Source of the DNA: CALNBC01 sp040768925
GTDB lineage: Bacteria > Bacillota > Clostridia > Christensenellales > CALWSW01
Assembly (NCBI GenBank): GCA_040768925.1
Contig: JAXGLZ010000002.1
Span: forward strand, 62,001 to 126,000
Reading direction: 5' to 3'
DNA: 64,000 nt
A model generated the notes under the pieces. It was not told where the DNA came from. It made no database searches and saw only the letters and a list, made by a program, of their open reading frames with translations. Positions 38,237 through 46,951 of the stretch are shown piece by piece (positions within the stretch are counted from its first letter, which is position 1; each line of letters opens with the position of its first letter). Both the position numbers and the translations under genes were made by a program.

Positions 38237-40018
38237 TTGCCAAACATCAACGGAAATACCTCGGGCATCCGGCAAACGGTCTTGGAAAGGATGTCCGGCT
38301 TATACGAAATCGTCACCGAACCTTCGCAGTTTGTGTCCACAGAACTGCTGTTTCAGATGGCGGAATTCACCCAGCAGACCGGTCGGGAGGTTTCCGCCTA
38401 TATCGGCCGGGACGGGCGGGTCAAGGACGTCAGCATCGGCGATTCGGCGAACGTGTCCATGCCCTCCATGCGGCTGACCAGAAATTCAGACAGGCTTTCC
38501 GGCGTCCGCTGCATCCACACCCACCCCGCCGGGGACTCAAGGCTTTCCCCGGTGGATATGGGCACGCTGAAAAGCGCCCTTTTGGACGCGATGTGCGCGG
38601 TCGGGGTGAGGGATGGGCTTCCTTCCTCCATTACGGCGGCTTTTTTGGGGGAAAAGGACGGAAACGAATTCACCCTTATTCTGGACGGGCCGTACCCGGT
38701 TTATAAGCTACCCCACGAGGAATGGCTGAACGCCATTGACGATGCGGATGAACGGCTTTTTTCCACAACCTCCGAAGTGTGGGAAACGCAAAGCGAGCGG
38801 GTCGTCCTCGTCGGCGTGGAAACAGGGCAGGAACGTTACGATACCTTAAGCGAGCTTGCCGCCCTGGCGGAAACCTCCGGCGCACAGGTCATCGGCGTGC
38901 AGAGGCAGAACCGGCTGACGCCGGACAAGGCTTATTACGTCGGTAAAGGAAAGGCCGAGGAGCTCTCCCGCCTGGCGTCCTCTTTGGATGTTGACCTTTT
39001 CGTTTTCAACGACGAGCTCTCCGCGACCCAGATCAGGAACCTTGAAGAATTGCTGGGCGCCAAGGTGATCGACCGCACCGCGCTGATCCTCGATATTTTC
39101 GCCCAAAGGGCGAAATCCCGGGAAGGCCGGCTCCAGGTGGAGCTTGCCCAGCACAAATACCGCCTGTCCAGGCTGACGGGCAAGGGCGAATCCCTCTCCC
39201 GGCTGGGCGGCGGCATCGGCACCCGGGGCCCGGGCGAAAAAAAGCTCGAATCGGACAGAAGGCGCATCCGGCGGCAGGTCTTTCTGCTGGAATCCGAGCT
39301 GAAGGAAATCGCGAAGCAGCGGTCCTTGCGCAGATCCAGAAGGGAAAAGAACGCGGTGCCCGTCATCGCCATCGTGGGCTATACCAACGCGGGCAAATCC
39401 ACCCTTTTGAACCAGCTTTCGGGCAGCGACGTGCTGGCGGAGGATAAGCTGTTCGCCACGCTGGACCCGGTGACCCGTTGTGTCAAGCTGCCGGAAGGGG
39501 GGGATGTCCTGTTCACGGACACCGTCGGATTCATCGAAAAACTGCCGACGGACCTTGTCGAAGCCTTCAAATCCACGCTGGAGGAAGCGGCCTATGCGGA
39601 CGTGATCCTCCACGTTGTGGACAGCTCGTCCCCCTACATGCGCGAGCAAATGAGCACCGTGGACGAGGTGCTCGATTCCATTGGCGCGGGCGGAAAACCC
39701 ACCCTGACCGCCTATAACAAGGCGGACAGGGAGGATTCGGCCAACGGCGGCCAGGACGCAAACAGCGTGCGCATCAGCGCCCTTAACGGTACCGGAATAG
39801 ACGGGCTTTTGCTCAAAGTTCAGGGCCTGATCGGCGCGAACGACAAAAAGGTTACGCTGACCGTTCCCTATTCCCGGGGGGACGTCGTTTCCCTGATCCG
39901 CCAAAAGGGCAAGGTGCTGTCCGAGGAGTATTCCGAAAACGGCACGGTGATCATCGCCATGCTGGACAGCCCCTCTTTCGGGCTGATCGCGAAGCAGCTG
40001 GAAAAAGCTGATTCTTAA
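38237..40018 (+). CDS. hflX: Ribosome-associated GTPase HflX
   Basis: A 593-residue HflX. An N-terminal ~190-residue clostridial extension (SGIRQTVLERMSGLYEI, with HTHPAGDS) precedes the HflX domain (TPDKAYYVGKGKAEEL, GGIGTRGPGEKKLE) and the G domain: G1 GYTNAGKST, G3 DTVGF, G4 NKAD. HflX splits stalled ribosomes after stress. The TTG at 38237 has AAAGGA eight bases upstream and gives a start like other clostridial HflX. It ends sharing TTAA with the stop of the convergent gene. Confidence 0.95.
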   Translation: MPNINGNTSGIRQTVLERMSGLYEIVTEPSQFVSTELLFQMAEFTQQTGREVSAYIGRDGRVKDVSIGDSANVSMPSMRLTRNSDRLSGVRCIHTHPAGDSRLSPVDMGTLKSALLDAMCAVGVRDGLPSSITAAFLGEKDGNEFTLILDGPYPVYKLPHEEWLNAIDDADERLFSTTSEVWETQSERVVLVGVETGQERYDTLSELAALAETSGAQVIGVQRQNRLTPDKAYYVGKGKAEELSRLASSLDVDLFVFNDELSATQIRNLEELLGAKVIDRTALILDIFAQRAKSREGRLQVELAQHKYRLSRLTGKGESLSRLGGGIGTRGPGEKKLESDRRRIRRQVFLLESELKEIAKQRSLRRSRREKNAVPVIAIVGYTNAGKSTLLNQLSGSDVLAEDKLFATLDPVTRCVKLPEGGDVLFTDTVGFIEKLPTDLVEAFKSTLEEAAYADVILHVVDSSSPYMREQMSTVDEVLDSIGAGGKPTLTAYNKADREDSANGGQDANSVRISALNGTGIDGLLLKVQGLIGANDKKVTLTVPYSRGDVVSLIRQKGKVLSEEYSENGTVIIAMLDSPSFGLIAKQLEKADS

Positions 40019-40488
40019 CGCCTGCCCATCAGGGACATCAGCATTTCGGGCGAAATGCCGCCCCCGCCTTTTTGGTTTTTGAGCAGGGAGGCGACCGCGG
40101 GGTTGATCCCCGCCATGCCGACCAGGGCGTCCATTCCGCCCGATCCGCCGGAGCGCATGAGCTCCATGGTTTTTTGAAGCTGCTCGCTTCTGGCCAGGGT
40201 ATGTTCGACGCTGCCCATATCCTGCTTTGTGTAGCGCGAAACAACCTTAAGGCTGGAAAGCCCGCCCCCGCAGCGCTTTAACTCGCTTCCGAATTTCAGC
40301 GCAAGGCGCAGCTTTTCCCCGCCCGGAACATGGGGCGCCAGGCTGTTGATCACCTCCGAGCTGTCGCCGCCCATCTTGCTGATCAGCAGCGCAAGGAGCA
40401 AAATGGAGCCGTCCCCGGTTTCCTCCACTGTTTCGGTTTTGTCTTCCGGGGGTTTTGTTTCCCTTGGAAGATCGGATAAGCTTTTCAT
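40015..40488 (-). CDS. Conserved-looking hypothetical protein, Gly/Met-rich C-terminus
   Basis: A 157-residue protein I do not recognise. It has an acidic N-terminus, a hydrophobic segment ILLLALLISKMGG (about 29-41), helices with LKVVSRYTKQDMGSVEHTLARSEQL, and a Gly/Met-rich tail (NQKGGGGISPEMLMSLMGRR). GGAGGTGA precedes the ATG at good spacing, which supports a real gene. It converges on hflX with both stop codons in one TTAA, and diverges from another small unknown gene. A sporulation link is possible but only by feel. Confidence 0.65.
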   Translation of the reverse strand: MKSLSDLPRETKPPEDKTETVEETGDGSILLLALLISKMGGDSSEVINSLAPHVPGGEKLRLALKFGSELKRCGGGLSSLKVVSRYTKQDMGSVEHTLARSEQLQKTMELMRSGGSGGMDALVGMAGINPAVASLLKNQKGGGGISPEMLMSLMGRR

Positions 40489-40577
40489 CGTTTATCACCT
40501 CCATAATCCATATTTGGCCGTAGGCGTAAACATGCGGTCATCCTCTGAATACCATGTCAGAGGAAGGGGTGAAAAAC

Positions 40578-40841
40578 ATGAAACGCAACTTGCGCGATAT
40601 GATTCGAAAAACAAGCGAAACCCAGGAGCCTTCAAAGGAGCAGCTGGACGATCTGATGAATCAGGCCAAAAAGCACGAGGGCAAAAGCGAATCGGAACTT
40701 TTAAACGAGCTTGTGGCCAATTATAAAAAAGGCGCGCTGAGCGACGAAGAGCTGGATAAGTTTGCCAATCAGGCGGGCCCGATGCTCAACCCCGCCCAAA
40801 GGCAGAAACTGCAAAGCATCATTCGCCGCATCCGCAGTTAA
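40578..40841 (+). CDS. Small hypothetical helical protein
   Basis: An 87-residue, highly charged, probably all-helical protein (MKRNLRDMIRKTSE; SEQLDDLMNQAKKHEGK-like repeats of Lys/Glu/Gln). AAGGGGTG sits seven bases before the ATG at 40578. It lies 21 bases before nth and is likely co-transcribed with it. Not recognised; the pattern is reminiscent of short sporulation proteins, but there is no firm motif. Confidence 0.6.
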   Translation: MKRNLRDMIRKTSETQEPSKEQLDDLMNQAKKHEGKSESELLNELVANYKKGALSDEELDKFANQAGPMLNPAQRQKLQSIIRRIRS

Positions 40842-40862
40842 AGTACCCCCACAGGAGACAAA

Positions 40863-41552
40863 ATGAGAGAAGGAAAGACCAAGAAAAAACGACGGCAGGC
40901 GGAGATTCTGCGCCGCCTGGAAGCATGCTACCCCGACGCCAAGCCCCAGCTGGAATATTCGACGGCTTTTGAGCTGCTGGTGGCTGTGATGCTTTCCGCC
41001 CAGTGCACGGATGTGCGCGTCAACATGGTGACGGAGGAGCTTTTCGCGCGCTTCAACAAGCCGGAACAGTTTGCAGCAATGGAACAGGAAGAGCTGCTCA
41101 AAATGATCAAGAGCTGCGGCCTGGGCCCGGCAAAATCCAAGAACATCATCGCCACCGCGAAGGAATTGGTGGAAAAGCACGGCGGCGAGGTCCCTTCGGA
41201 CATCGAAACCCTTCAAACGCTGCCGGGCGTGGGCAGGAAGACGGCAAACGTCGTCGCTTCCGTGGCTTTCGGGGTTCCGGCCATCGCCGTGGACACCCAC
41301 GTTTTCCGCGTAGCGAACAGGACCGGCCTGGCCGCGGCGAAGGACGTCACAAACACCGAAAAGCAGCTGATGGAGGTCATCCCGAAGGAAAAATGGTCCC
41401 TTGCCCACCACTGGCTGATCTGGCACGGCCGGCGGGTCTGCGCGGCAAGGAACCCCGCCTGCGATTCCTGCGCCCTTTCTGACGTCTGCTCCCACGCGAT
41501 GGAAAGGGAAAGAGAAACGGCAAAGAAGCTTGTGCCAAATGCGCCGTGCTGA
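40863..41552 (+). CDS. nth: Endonuclease III
   Basis: A 229-residue base-excision repair enzyme for oxidised pyrimidines. The HhH motif LPGVGRKTANVV supplies the catalytic Lys, and VDTHVFRV the catalytic Asp. A C-terminal [4Fe-4S] site is complete: CAARNPACDSCALSDVC (C-x6-C-x2-C-x5-C). AGGAG precedes the ATG. Confidence 0.97.
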   Translation: MREGKTKKKRRQAEILRRLEACYPDAKPQLEYSTAFELLVAVMLSAQCTDVRVNMVTEELFARFNKPEQFAAMEQEELLKMIKSCGLGPAKSKNIIATAKELVEKHGGEVPSDIETLQTLPGVGRKTANVVASVAFGVPAIAVDTHVFRVANRTGLAAAKDVTNTEKQLMEVIPKEKWSLAHHWLIWHGRRVCAARNPACDSCALSDVCSHAMERERETAKKLVPNAPC

Positions 41553-41558
41553 TATAAT
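41530..41558 (+). promoter_or_regulatory. Promoter of obgE
   Basis: TTGTGC (41530-41535), 17 bases, TATAAT (41553-41558), within and just after the end of nth. Confidence 0.7.
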
Positions 41559-41588
41559 GGCACGGCAATCAAAACAAAGGAAAAACAA

Positions 41589-42845
41589 ATGTTTGTCGAT
41601 ACTGCGAGAATCTTTGTAAAAGCGGGGGACGGCGGACCCGGGGCCGTTTCTTTCCACAGGGAAAAATACGTTTCCCGGGGCGGACCGGACGGCGGGGACG
41701 GCGGCCGGGGCGGGAGCATCTATTTCAGGGTGGACAAGGGGAAAAGCACCCTGATCGACTTCAAATACAACCGCCACTTCCGCGCAAAAAGCGGCGAACC
41801 CGGCCAGGGTAACCGAAAATTCGGCAAATCCGGCACGGACCTCTATATCGCCGTTCCCCAGGGTACCGTGATCAAGGACGCGGCCACGGGCCGGGTTTTG
41901 ATGGACATGTATGAGGACGAGGCCAGGCTGCTCTTCAAGGGCGGCGTGGGCGGCAAGGGCAACGCCCGTTTCGCGACCCCCACCAGGCAGTCCCCCCGTT
42001 TTTCGACCCCGGGGATCAAATGCCCCGAAGTCGAATTGCTGCTCGAGCTGAAAACCATCGCGGACGTCGGCCTGGTCGGCATGCCGAACGTGGGGAAATC
42101 CACGCTGCTTTCCGTTTTGACCGCCGCAAAGCCCAAGATCGCCAATTATCATTTCACCACCCTGGCGCCGAACCTTGGCGTCGCCCAGGTGGACGGAACG
42201 GACTTCGTGCTGGCGGATATCCCCGGCTTGATCGAAGGCGCGGCTGCCGGCGCGGGGCTGGGGCACGACTTTTTGCGCCATATCGAGCGCACGCGGATGA
42301 TCGTCCACGTTCTCGACAGCTCCGGCTGCGAAGGCAGGGACCCCCTTGAGGATTACCGGACCATCAACCGCGAGCTTTCCGAATACAGCGAAGTGCTCGC
42401 CAGGCTTCCCCAAATCATCGCGGCAAACAAGACGGACATTCCTGGCTCGGAGGAAAACCTGAAAAGGCTGAAGCAGGCCTTAAGCGGCGAGGATGTTGAG
42501 GTTTTCCCGATTTCCGCCGCCACCGCAAGCGGCCTTGATCCGCTGCTCCGCGCGATCGTCCGCAAGCTTTCCACTCTTCCGCCGGTGCAGCGCTTCCGGG
42601 AAGAAGAGCTTCCCCAGGAAGAACGGGAACGGTTCACGGTGGAAAACACCGGGGACGCCTTCGTGGTTGCCGGCCCGCTCATCGAGGGGCTGCTCGACCG
42701 CACCTATGCCGAGGATTACGAATCCATGCGCTATTTCCAGCAGTTCCTCATCAAGACCGGCGTGATCGACGCCCTGCGCGAAGCCGGGGCCAAGGAGGGG
42801 GACGCCGTTGTGATGGGCGAATGGGAATTTGATTTTGTTGAATGA
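41589..42845 (+). CDS. obgE: GTPase Obg/CgtA
   Basis: A 418-residue Obg GTPase with the Gly-rich N-terminal Obg fold (KAGDGGPGAVSFHREKYVSRGG), a G domain (G1 GMPNVGKST, G3 DIPGLIEGA, G4 NKTD) and a C-terminal OCT domain of about 80 residues. It binds the 50S subunit and couples ppGpp and growth to ribosome assembly; in spore formers it also affects sporulation entry. YhbY follows, as usual. Confidence 0.98.
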   Translation: MFVDTARIFVKAGDGGPGAVSFHREKYVSRGGPDGGDGGRGGSIYFRVDKGKSTLIDFKYNRHFRAKSGEPGQGNRKFGKSGTDLYIAVPQGTVIKDAATGRVLMDMYEDEARLLFKGGVGGKGNARFATPTRQSPRFSTPGIKCPEVELLLELKTIADVGLVGMPNVGKSTLLSVLTAAKPKIANYHFTTLAPNLGVAQVDGTDFVLADIPGLIEGAAAGAGLGHDFLRHIERTRMIVHVLDSSGCEGRDPLEDYRTINRELSEYSEVLARLPQIIAANKTDIPGSEENLKRLKQALSGEDVEVFPISAATASGLDPLLRAIVRKLSTLPPVQRFREEELPQEERERFTVENTGDAFVVAGPLIEGLLDRTYAEDYESMRYFQQFLIKTGVIDALREAGAKEGDAVVMGEWEFDFVE

Positions 42846-42858
42846 CGAGGAAAAAACC

Positions 42859-43146
42859 ATGCTGACAAGCAAACAGCGCGCCGCCTTGCGCGCCATGGCG
42901 AACGATCTTTCGCCCATCTTCCAGATCGGAAAGGGCGGCCTTAACGAAAACCTGATCAATAGCGTGGATGAAGCGCTGAACACGCGGGAGTTGGTCAAGA
43001 TCACCATTTTGGAAACCGCGGACGTTACCGCAAAAGAAGCGCTCGACTATATAGCCGAGCGCACGGGGGCGGAGCAGGTCCAGCATATTGGAAGAAAACT
43101 CGTGCTTTACAGAAGGTCCGAGGACAAGCCCAGGATCATCGTCTGA
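42859..43146 (+). CDS. yhbY: YhbY-family RNA-binding (CRM domain) protein
   Basis: A 95-residue CRM-domain protein opening MLTSKQRAALRAMANDLSPIFQIGKGG, with the GxxG-like loop in HIGRKLVLYR. CRM proteins bind pre-50S ribosomes. The ATG at 42859 has GAGGA seven bases upstream; earlier in-frame starts lie within obgE. Confidence 0.95.
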   Translation: MLTSKQRAALRAMANDLSPIFQIGKGGLNENLINSVDEALNTRELVKITILETADVTAKEALDYIAERTGAEQVQHIGRKLVLYRRSEDKPRIIV

Positions 43147-43171
43147 GGCGGGGGTCCGGCACAAGCCGGGC

Positions 43172-44065
43172 TCAGCCCGCGTCCGCGCTGGATTCGCTTT
43201 TTGTTTTTTCCCTGCCGTTTTGCCAGCTGATCGCCGCAAAGGCCAGGCAGAGCCCCGCCATCAGGGTGTAATAGATCCTGTATCCCGTAATGAGGGAGGC
43301 CGCCATGATCCCCGCGGCGCAGATGATGTACCTTTGGGCCGCTGCGGGCAAAAACGCGCTCTTTCGCAGGCCTTCCCGGGCGCGCTGCTTTTCTTGGATC
43401 CGGGCGTCCACCGCGCTTTCGACCGCGTGTTCGTCCGGCAGAAGTTCCAGCCTGTCCGCCAGGGCGATCAGCTCTTCCGGGCTGTTGAGCTTTGCGCCGA
43501 TTTCGCTGTTTTTTGCCACGGCCGCCGCTTCGGCGGAATAATTCGCCGTGCTGTACACCCAAAGCTCCAGGCAGCATTCCGCGTCCGCCCTTCGGTGCAG
43601 TTCCAAAAGCTCGCTGGCGGAAACCTTTTCGGAAGGGTATTTCTGCAAAAGGGCGCACATGCGCTTTTTGCCGTTCGGCAGCCGGGCGACGAAGCCGTTC
43701 TCACAGACCGCCACCCCGTGGATGCCGGAAAGCGACGGGTCCGCGGAAAGCAAAATGTCCATCACGCCGTTGGGCGGCAGCACCATCAGGTGCTCAAGCA
43801 GCGCCTGCGTTTTCAGGATTTTTGTGTGTTGGCTGACGAATTTGTCAAACCGGATGCTGCGAAAGAGCGCTGTGGCCGTTACCCCCGTCAGGGCGGCGGC
43901 GCTTGCCAGGACCGCCGCCGCAAGGGTGTTTGAAAGCTGGGTCAAAAACCAGCCGTAGAATATTACCCAGGCAAGAAGGGTGAAAAAGATTCTGTCCGCC
44001 CATCTTGCCGCCGCCGTCCGCCGGGTGAATTCCCTGCGGAAATACGCTTTTTTCTTCTTGTCCAT
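43172..44065 (-). CDS. Four-TM membrane protein with a restriction-endonuclease-like central domain
   Basis: A 297-residue protein with two N-terminal (about 25-70) and two C-terminal (about 238-285) hydrophobic segments. The cytoplasmic middle resembles Mrr-type PD-(D/E)xK folds: CALLQKYPSEKVSASELLELHRRA matches the QxK strand and following helix, and LELWVYSTANYSAEAAAVAKN with LNSPEELIALA matches the typical Mrr C-terminus. The Asp and Glu of an active nuclease are not clear, so it may be a binding or sensing domain. Overlaps no neighbour; faces yhbY. Confidence 0.65.
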   Translation of the reverse strand: MDKKKKAYFRREFTRRTAAARWADRIFFTLLAWVIFYGWFLTQLSNTLAAAVLASAAALTGVTATALFRSIRFDKFVSQHTKILKTQALLEHLMVLPPNGVMDILLSADPSLSGIHGVAVCENGFVARLPNGKKRMCALLQKYPSEKVSASELLELHRRADAECCLELWVYSTANYSAEAAAVAKNSEIGAKLNSPEELIALADRLELLPDEHAVESAVDARIQEKQRAREGLRKSAFLPAAAQRYIICAAGIMAASLITGYRIYYTLMAGLCLAFAAISWQNGREKTKSESSADAG

Positions 44066-44133
44066 ACCCGCCTCCTGTTGTTTGAGGCTGTTATACCCAT
44101 TTTTGGAGATTTCATACGTAAATGGAGCGAATC

Positions 44134-45354
44134 ATGCGGGACCAGGCTTTGGATGCTGTCCGGCCGGCGAGACGGCTGGGCCTTATGGGCGGAACCTTCG
44201 ACCCGATTCACAACGAGCATATCGCCCTTGCCCGGGCCGCTTTGGAGCAGTTCTCGCTGGATGCGGTGCTGTTTCTCATTGCCGGGGACCCGCCCCACAA
44301 GCGCATCTCCGCGGGCGAACAGCACCGTTTCGACATGGCAAAGCTTGCCCTTTCGGGCGAAGACCGCATGTTTGCCAGCGGAATCGAGCTCAACGGGGAC
44401 AAAACGACCTATACGGTGGATACGCTGAAGCTGCTGAAAAAAGAGCTTCCCCAGGCGGAACTTTACTATATCGTCGGCGAGGATACCCTCATCGCCCTTC
44501 AAAAAACCTGGAGGAGCGTGGATGAAGTCTACGGCCTGACGAGGTTCATCTCCTTTGCCCGGCCGGGTTACGATTCAAAAGACACAGCCCCGAACCCCAG
44601 AATGCGCGTGGAATTCGCAAAAAAAACGCCTTCTTCGATTTCTTCAACCTCCATCAGGAACAGGATCACCCAGGAGCTTCCCGTCGAGGGAGAACTGCCC
44701 CGGCCGGTTCTTGATTACATCGAACAGCACGGGCTTTATTTGCACGAATGCATGACCTTTGACGAGGCGAAAAACGCGCTTTACGGCATGATCAGCGAAA
44801 AGCGCTATGTCCATTCCATGCTGGTGGTGCAGACGGCGGAACTTCTTGCCCAGCAATACGGTGAGAACGCCGCCCGGACGCGCTGGGCCGCGCTGCTGCA
44901 CGATTGCGCGAAGGGGCTTTCCGCGGGCGAATCCATGGCCATGGCCGAAAGCTTTGGCATTGCGTTCGACGAGGTGACCCAAAACGAACCCAATCTTGTC
45001 CATGCGCCCCTTGGGGCGATCTTGGCGAAAGAGATTTTTCGGATCGATGACGAGGCCGTGCTCTCCGCCATCCGCTGGCACACCACCGGCAGGGCAGGCA
45101 TGACCCTGCTGGAAAAAATCCTGTACATTTCGGACGCCATCGAGCCAAACCGGGATTATGAAGGGGTTCACGAGCTGCGGCGCCTCGTTTTCTCGGATCT
45201 GGACAGGGCGGTGCTCGATTACACCGACAATTCGATCGCGTATATCATCAAGACCGGCAGGCTGCTTCACAGAAATACAGTTGACGCAAGGAACGATATA
45301 GTACTACAATCATATAAGGATCAAAATGAACGGAGGATTCAATATGACGGATGA
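44134..45354 (+). CDS. nadD: Nicotinate-nucleotide adenylyltransferase fused to YqeK-type HD hydrolase
   Basis: A 406-residue fusion. Residues about 1-195 are NadD: GGTFDPIHNEH (HxxH-like nucleotidyl site), IAGDPPHK, SISSTSIRNRI. Residues about 205-390 are YqeK: KRYVHSMLVV, the metal motif LLHDCAKGL, HAPLGAILA, IRWHTTG and YISDAIEPNR. NadD makes deamido-NAD+; YqeK hydrolyses Ap4A symmetrically. The two are usually adjacent genes in Bacillota; here they are one frame with no stop. The ATG at 44134 has GGAG six bases upstream. rsfS overlaps the end, keeping the usual nadD-yqeK-rsfS order. Confidence 0.95.
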   Translation: MRDQALDAVRPARRLGLMGGTFDPIHNEHIALARAALEQFSLDAVLFLIAGDPPHKRISAGEQHRFDMAKLALSGEDRMFASGIELNGDKTTYTVDTLKLLKKELPQAELYYIVGEDTLIALQKTWRSVDEVYGLTRFISFARPGYDSKDTAPNPRMRVEFAKKTPSSISSTSIRNRITQELPVEGELPRPVLDYIEQHGLYLHECMTFDEAKNALYGMISEKRYVHSMLVVQTAELLAQQYGENAARTRWAALLHDCAKGLSAGESMAMAESFGIAFDEVTQNEPNLVHAPLGAILAKEIFRIDDEAVLSAIRWHTTGRAGMTLLEKILYISDAIEPNRDYEGVHELRRLVFSDLDRAVLDYTDNSIAYIIKTGRLLHRNTVDARNDIVLQSYKDQNERRIQYDG

Positions 45355-45754
45355 AATCGCCCGCAAGACGGACCGTATCTGCGACGTGCTTTACAATAAG
45401 AAAGCGCTGGACATTTTGAAGATATTTATTGGGGACAAGAGCATTATCGCCGATTATTTCGTGGTTTGCAGCGGCCGCAACGCCCAGCAGGTCCGGGCCC
45501 TTTGCGACGAGCTGGAAGAAAAGCTGATCCCCGAAGGTCTTGTGCCGAAACGCAAGGAAGGCTGCCAGGAATGCCGGTGGATCGTGGTGGATTACGGCGA
45601 TATTCTCGTGCATATCTTCCACCCGGAGGAGCGGGTTTATTACAACCTTGAGCGCCTCTGGACGGACGGGGCCAATACCGAGGATTACAGCGCCCTTCGC
45701 GACCGCGAAGCGGAGGCAATGCCGGCGCATCAAGCCGCCCAGAATCCGCAATAA
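45344..45754 (+). CDS. rsfS: Ribosomal silencing factor RsfS (Iojap)
   Basis: A 136-residue RsfS: DYFVVCSGRNAQQVRALCDELEEKL, RWIVVDYGDILVHIFHPEERVYYNLERLW. It binds L14 and blocks subunit joining in starvation. CGGAGGA precedes the ATG at 45344, inside the end of nadD-yqeK. Confidence 0.97.
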   Translation: MTDEIARKTDRICDVLYNKKALDILKIFIGDKSIIADYFVVCSGRNAQQVRALCDELEEKLIPEGLVPKRKEGCQECRWIVVDYGDILVHIFHPEERVYYNLERLWTDGANTEDYSALRDREAEAMPAHQAAQNPQ

Positions 45755-45787
45755 TACCGAGCTTCCGCGTCAATCGCTTTTTTTGAT

Positions 45788-45824
45788 AAAGGCCCGGGCG
45801 TTTTGCCCCGGCCTTTTGTTTTTT
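45788..45824 (+). terminator. Terminator after rsfS
   Basis: A 12-bp stem with one mismatch (45788-45799 with 45805-45816), GTTTT loop, then TGTTTTTT. Confidence 0.9.
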
Positions 45825-45849
45825 GGAATCCTTTGGGCATAATAGCGGC

Positions 45850-46428
45850 ATGTGGGTGTTATTCATCATTGTGGCAGCCGCGGCGCTGCTCATCTTCGCT
45901 CTTTCCCGCGTCAGGGTGGTTCTTTTCGTCGAATACTGCGGCGGAAAGCTCGTCCTGAAGCTCTCTTTGGGATTGGCTTTCGGATTGCTGCCGGTTTCTG
46001 CCAGGGCTGAATACGCAAAAGGAAGAATCCGTTATTCCCTGCCCTGGGCAGAGGTGGACGAATCCATCGAAAGCTTTGTAAAAAACATTGCGGGCATCAA
46101 AAAGGAAAAGGAAAAACGCTGGATAACCATCCCCGTAAGAAGGATCCTTTCCTCCTTTCGCATCGCAAAATTCAGGCTGAAAAGCACGATCGGCGTGCAG
46201 GACGCCGCAAAATGCGCCCTGCTTTGCGGGCTCGTTCAGGGCGCGCTTTACGCGCTTTTAGCCCCGCTTGACTGGAAGGCGGGGGCTTATCCCGTCATCG
46301 AAGTAATTCCTGCTTTTAACAGAAGGGAGTTTTCCCTCAAACTGGAAGGTATCGCCTGGTTCCTGCCGGCACAAATTATCTTTGAAGGAAACCAAAAAGC
46401 TTCCTTTAAAGCATCGGCAGGAGGATGA
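45850..46428 (+). CDS. DUF2953 membrane protein
   Basis: A 192-residue protein with one N-terminal transmembrane segment (WVLFIIVAAAALLIFALS) and a DUF2953-like body (RVRVVLFVEYCGGKLVLKLSL, RRILSSFRIAKFRLKSTIGVQDAA). DUF2953 proteins are regularly encoded just before ytfJ, as here. The ribosome site is weak and the start is 26 bases past the rsfS terminator. Function unknown, likely sporulation-related by context. Confidence 0.8.
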   Translation: MWVLFIIVAAAALLIFALSRVRVVLFVEYCGGKLVLKLSLGLAFGLLPVSARAEYAKGRIRYSLPWAEVDESIESFVKNIAGIKKEKEKRWITIPVRRILSSFRIAKFRLKSTIGVQDAAKCALLCGLVQGALYALLAPLDWKAGAYPVIEVIPAFNRREFSLKLEGIAWFLPAQIIFEGNQKASFKASAGG

Positions 46429-46433
46429 ATACA

Positions 46434-46889
46434 ATGGCATGTCCGCATCCGATAGAAAATATAATGCGAACAACAATGGAACAACTCAAGGAAATGGTGG
46501 ATGTTAACACCATTGTAGGGGATCCGGTCATGGCGTCGGACGGAACGATGATCATCCCGATTTCAACGGTCGCCACCGGATTTGTTTCCGGGGGCGGCGA
46601 ATACTGTGTCGCCGGCCACGGCAAAAAGCAAAAGGACGACAGCGGATCCTCGGAAGACTGCCGGTTCCCCTTTGCCGGGGCTTCCGCCGCGGGGATATCG
46701 CTGACGCCGATGTCCTTTGTGGTGATCGGGAACGGGTCCGTCAAGGTTGTTCCGGCCCAGTATAACTGCACGGTGGACAGAATCATCGAAATGCTGCCCC
46801 GGGCGATGGAGGAGCTTCAAAAGCTGGCGGAAAAGCTTTGCTCCTGCAAAAAGAAGCACAAGGTGGACCAGCCAATATTCGACGAATAG
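46434..46889 (+). CDS. ytfJ: Sporulation protein YtfJ (GerW family)
   Basis: A 151-residue protein: MACPHPIENIMRTTMEQLKEMVDVNTIVGDPV, GFVSGGGEY and the hydrophobic strand AAGISLTPMSFVVIG are hallmarks of the YtfJ/GerW family of spore proteins. The Cys-Lys-rich tail (CSCKKKHK) is notable. GGAGG is nine bases before the ATG at 46434; a nearer ATG at 46425 would abut the ribosome site. Confidence 0.92.
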   Translation: MACPHPIENIMRTTMEQLKEMVDVNTIVGDPVMASDGTMIIPISTVATGFVSGGGEYCVAGHGKKQKDDSGSSEDCRFPFAGASAAGISLTPMSFVVIGNGSVKVVPAQYNCTVDRIIEMLPRAMEELQKLAEKLCSCKKKHKVDQPIFDE

Positions 46890-46903
46890 TACAGCTCGAA
46901 AAT

Positions 46904-46937
46904 GCGGCCGCATAGTATTATGCGACCGCTGTTTTAT
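46904..46937 (+). terminator. Terminator after ytfJ
   Basis: An 11-bp stem with one mismatch (46904-46914 with 46919-46929), GTAT loop, followed by TGTTTTATTT. Confidence 0.8.
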
Positions 46938-46951
46938 TTGGGAGGAAAAGT

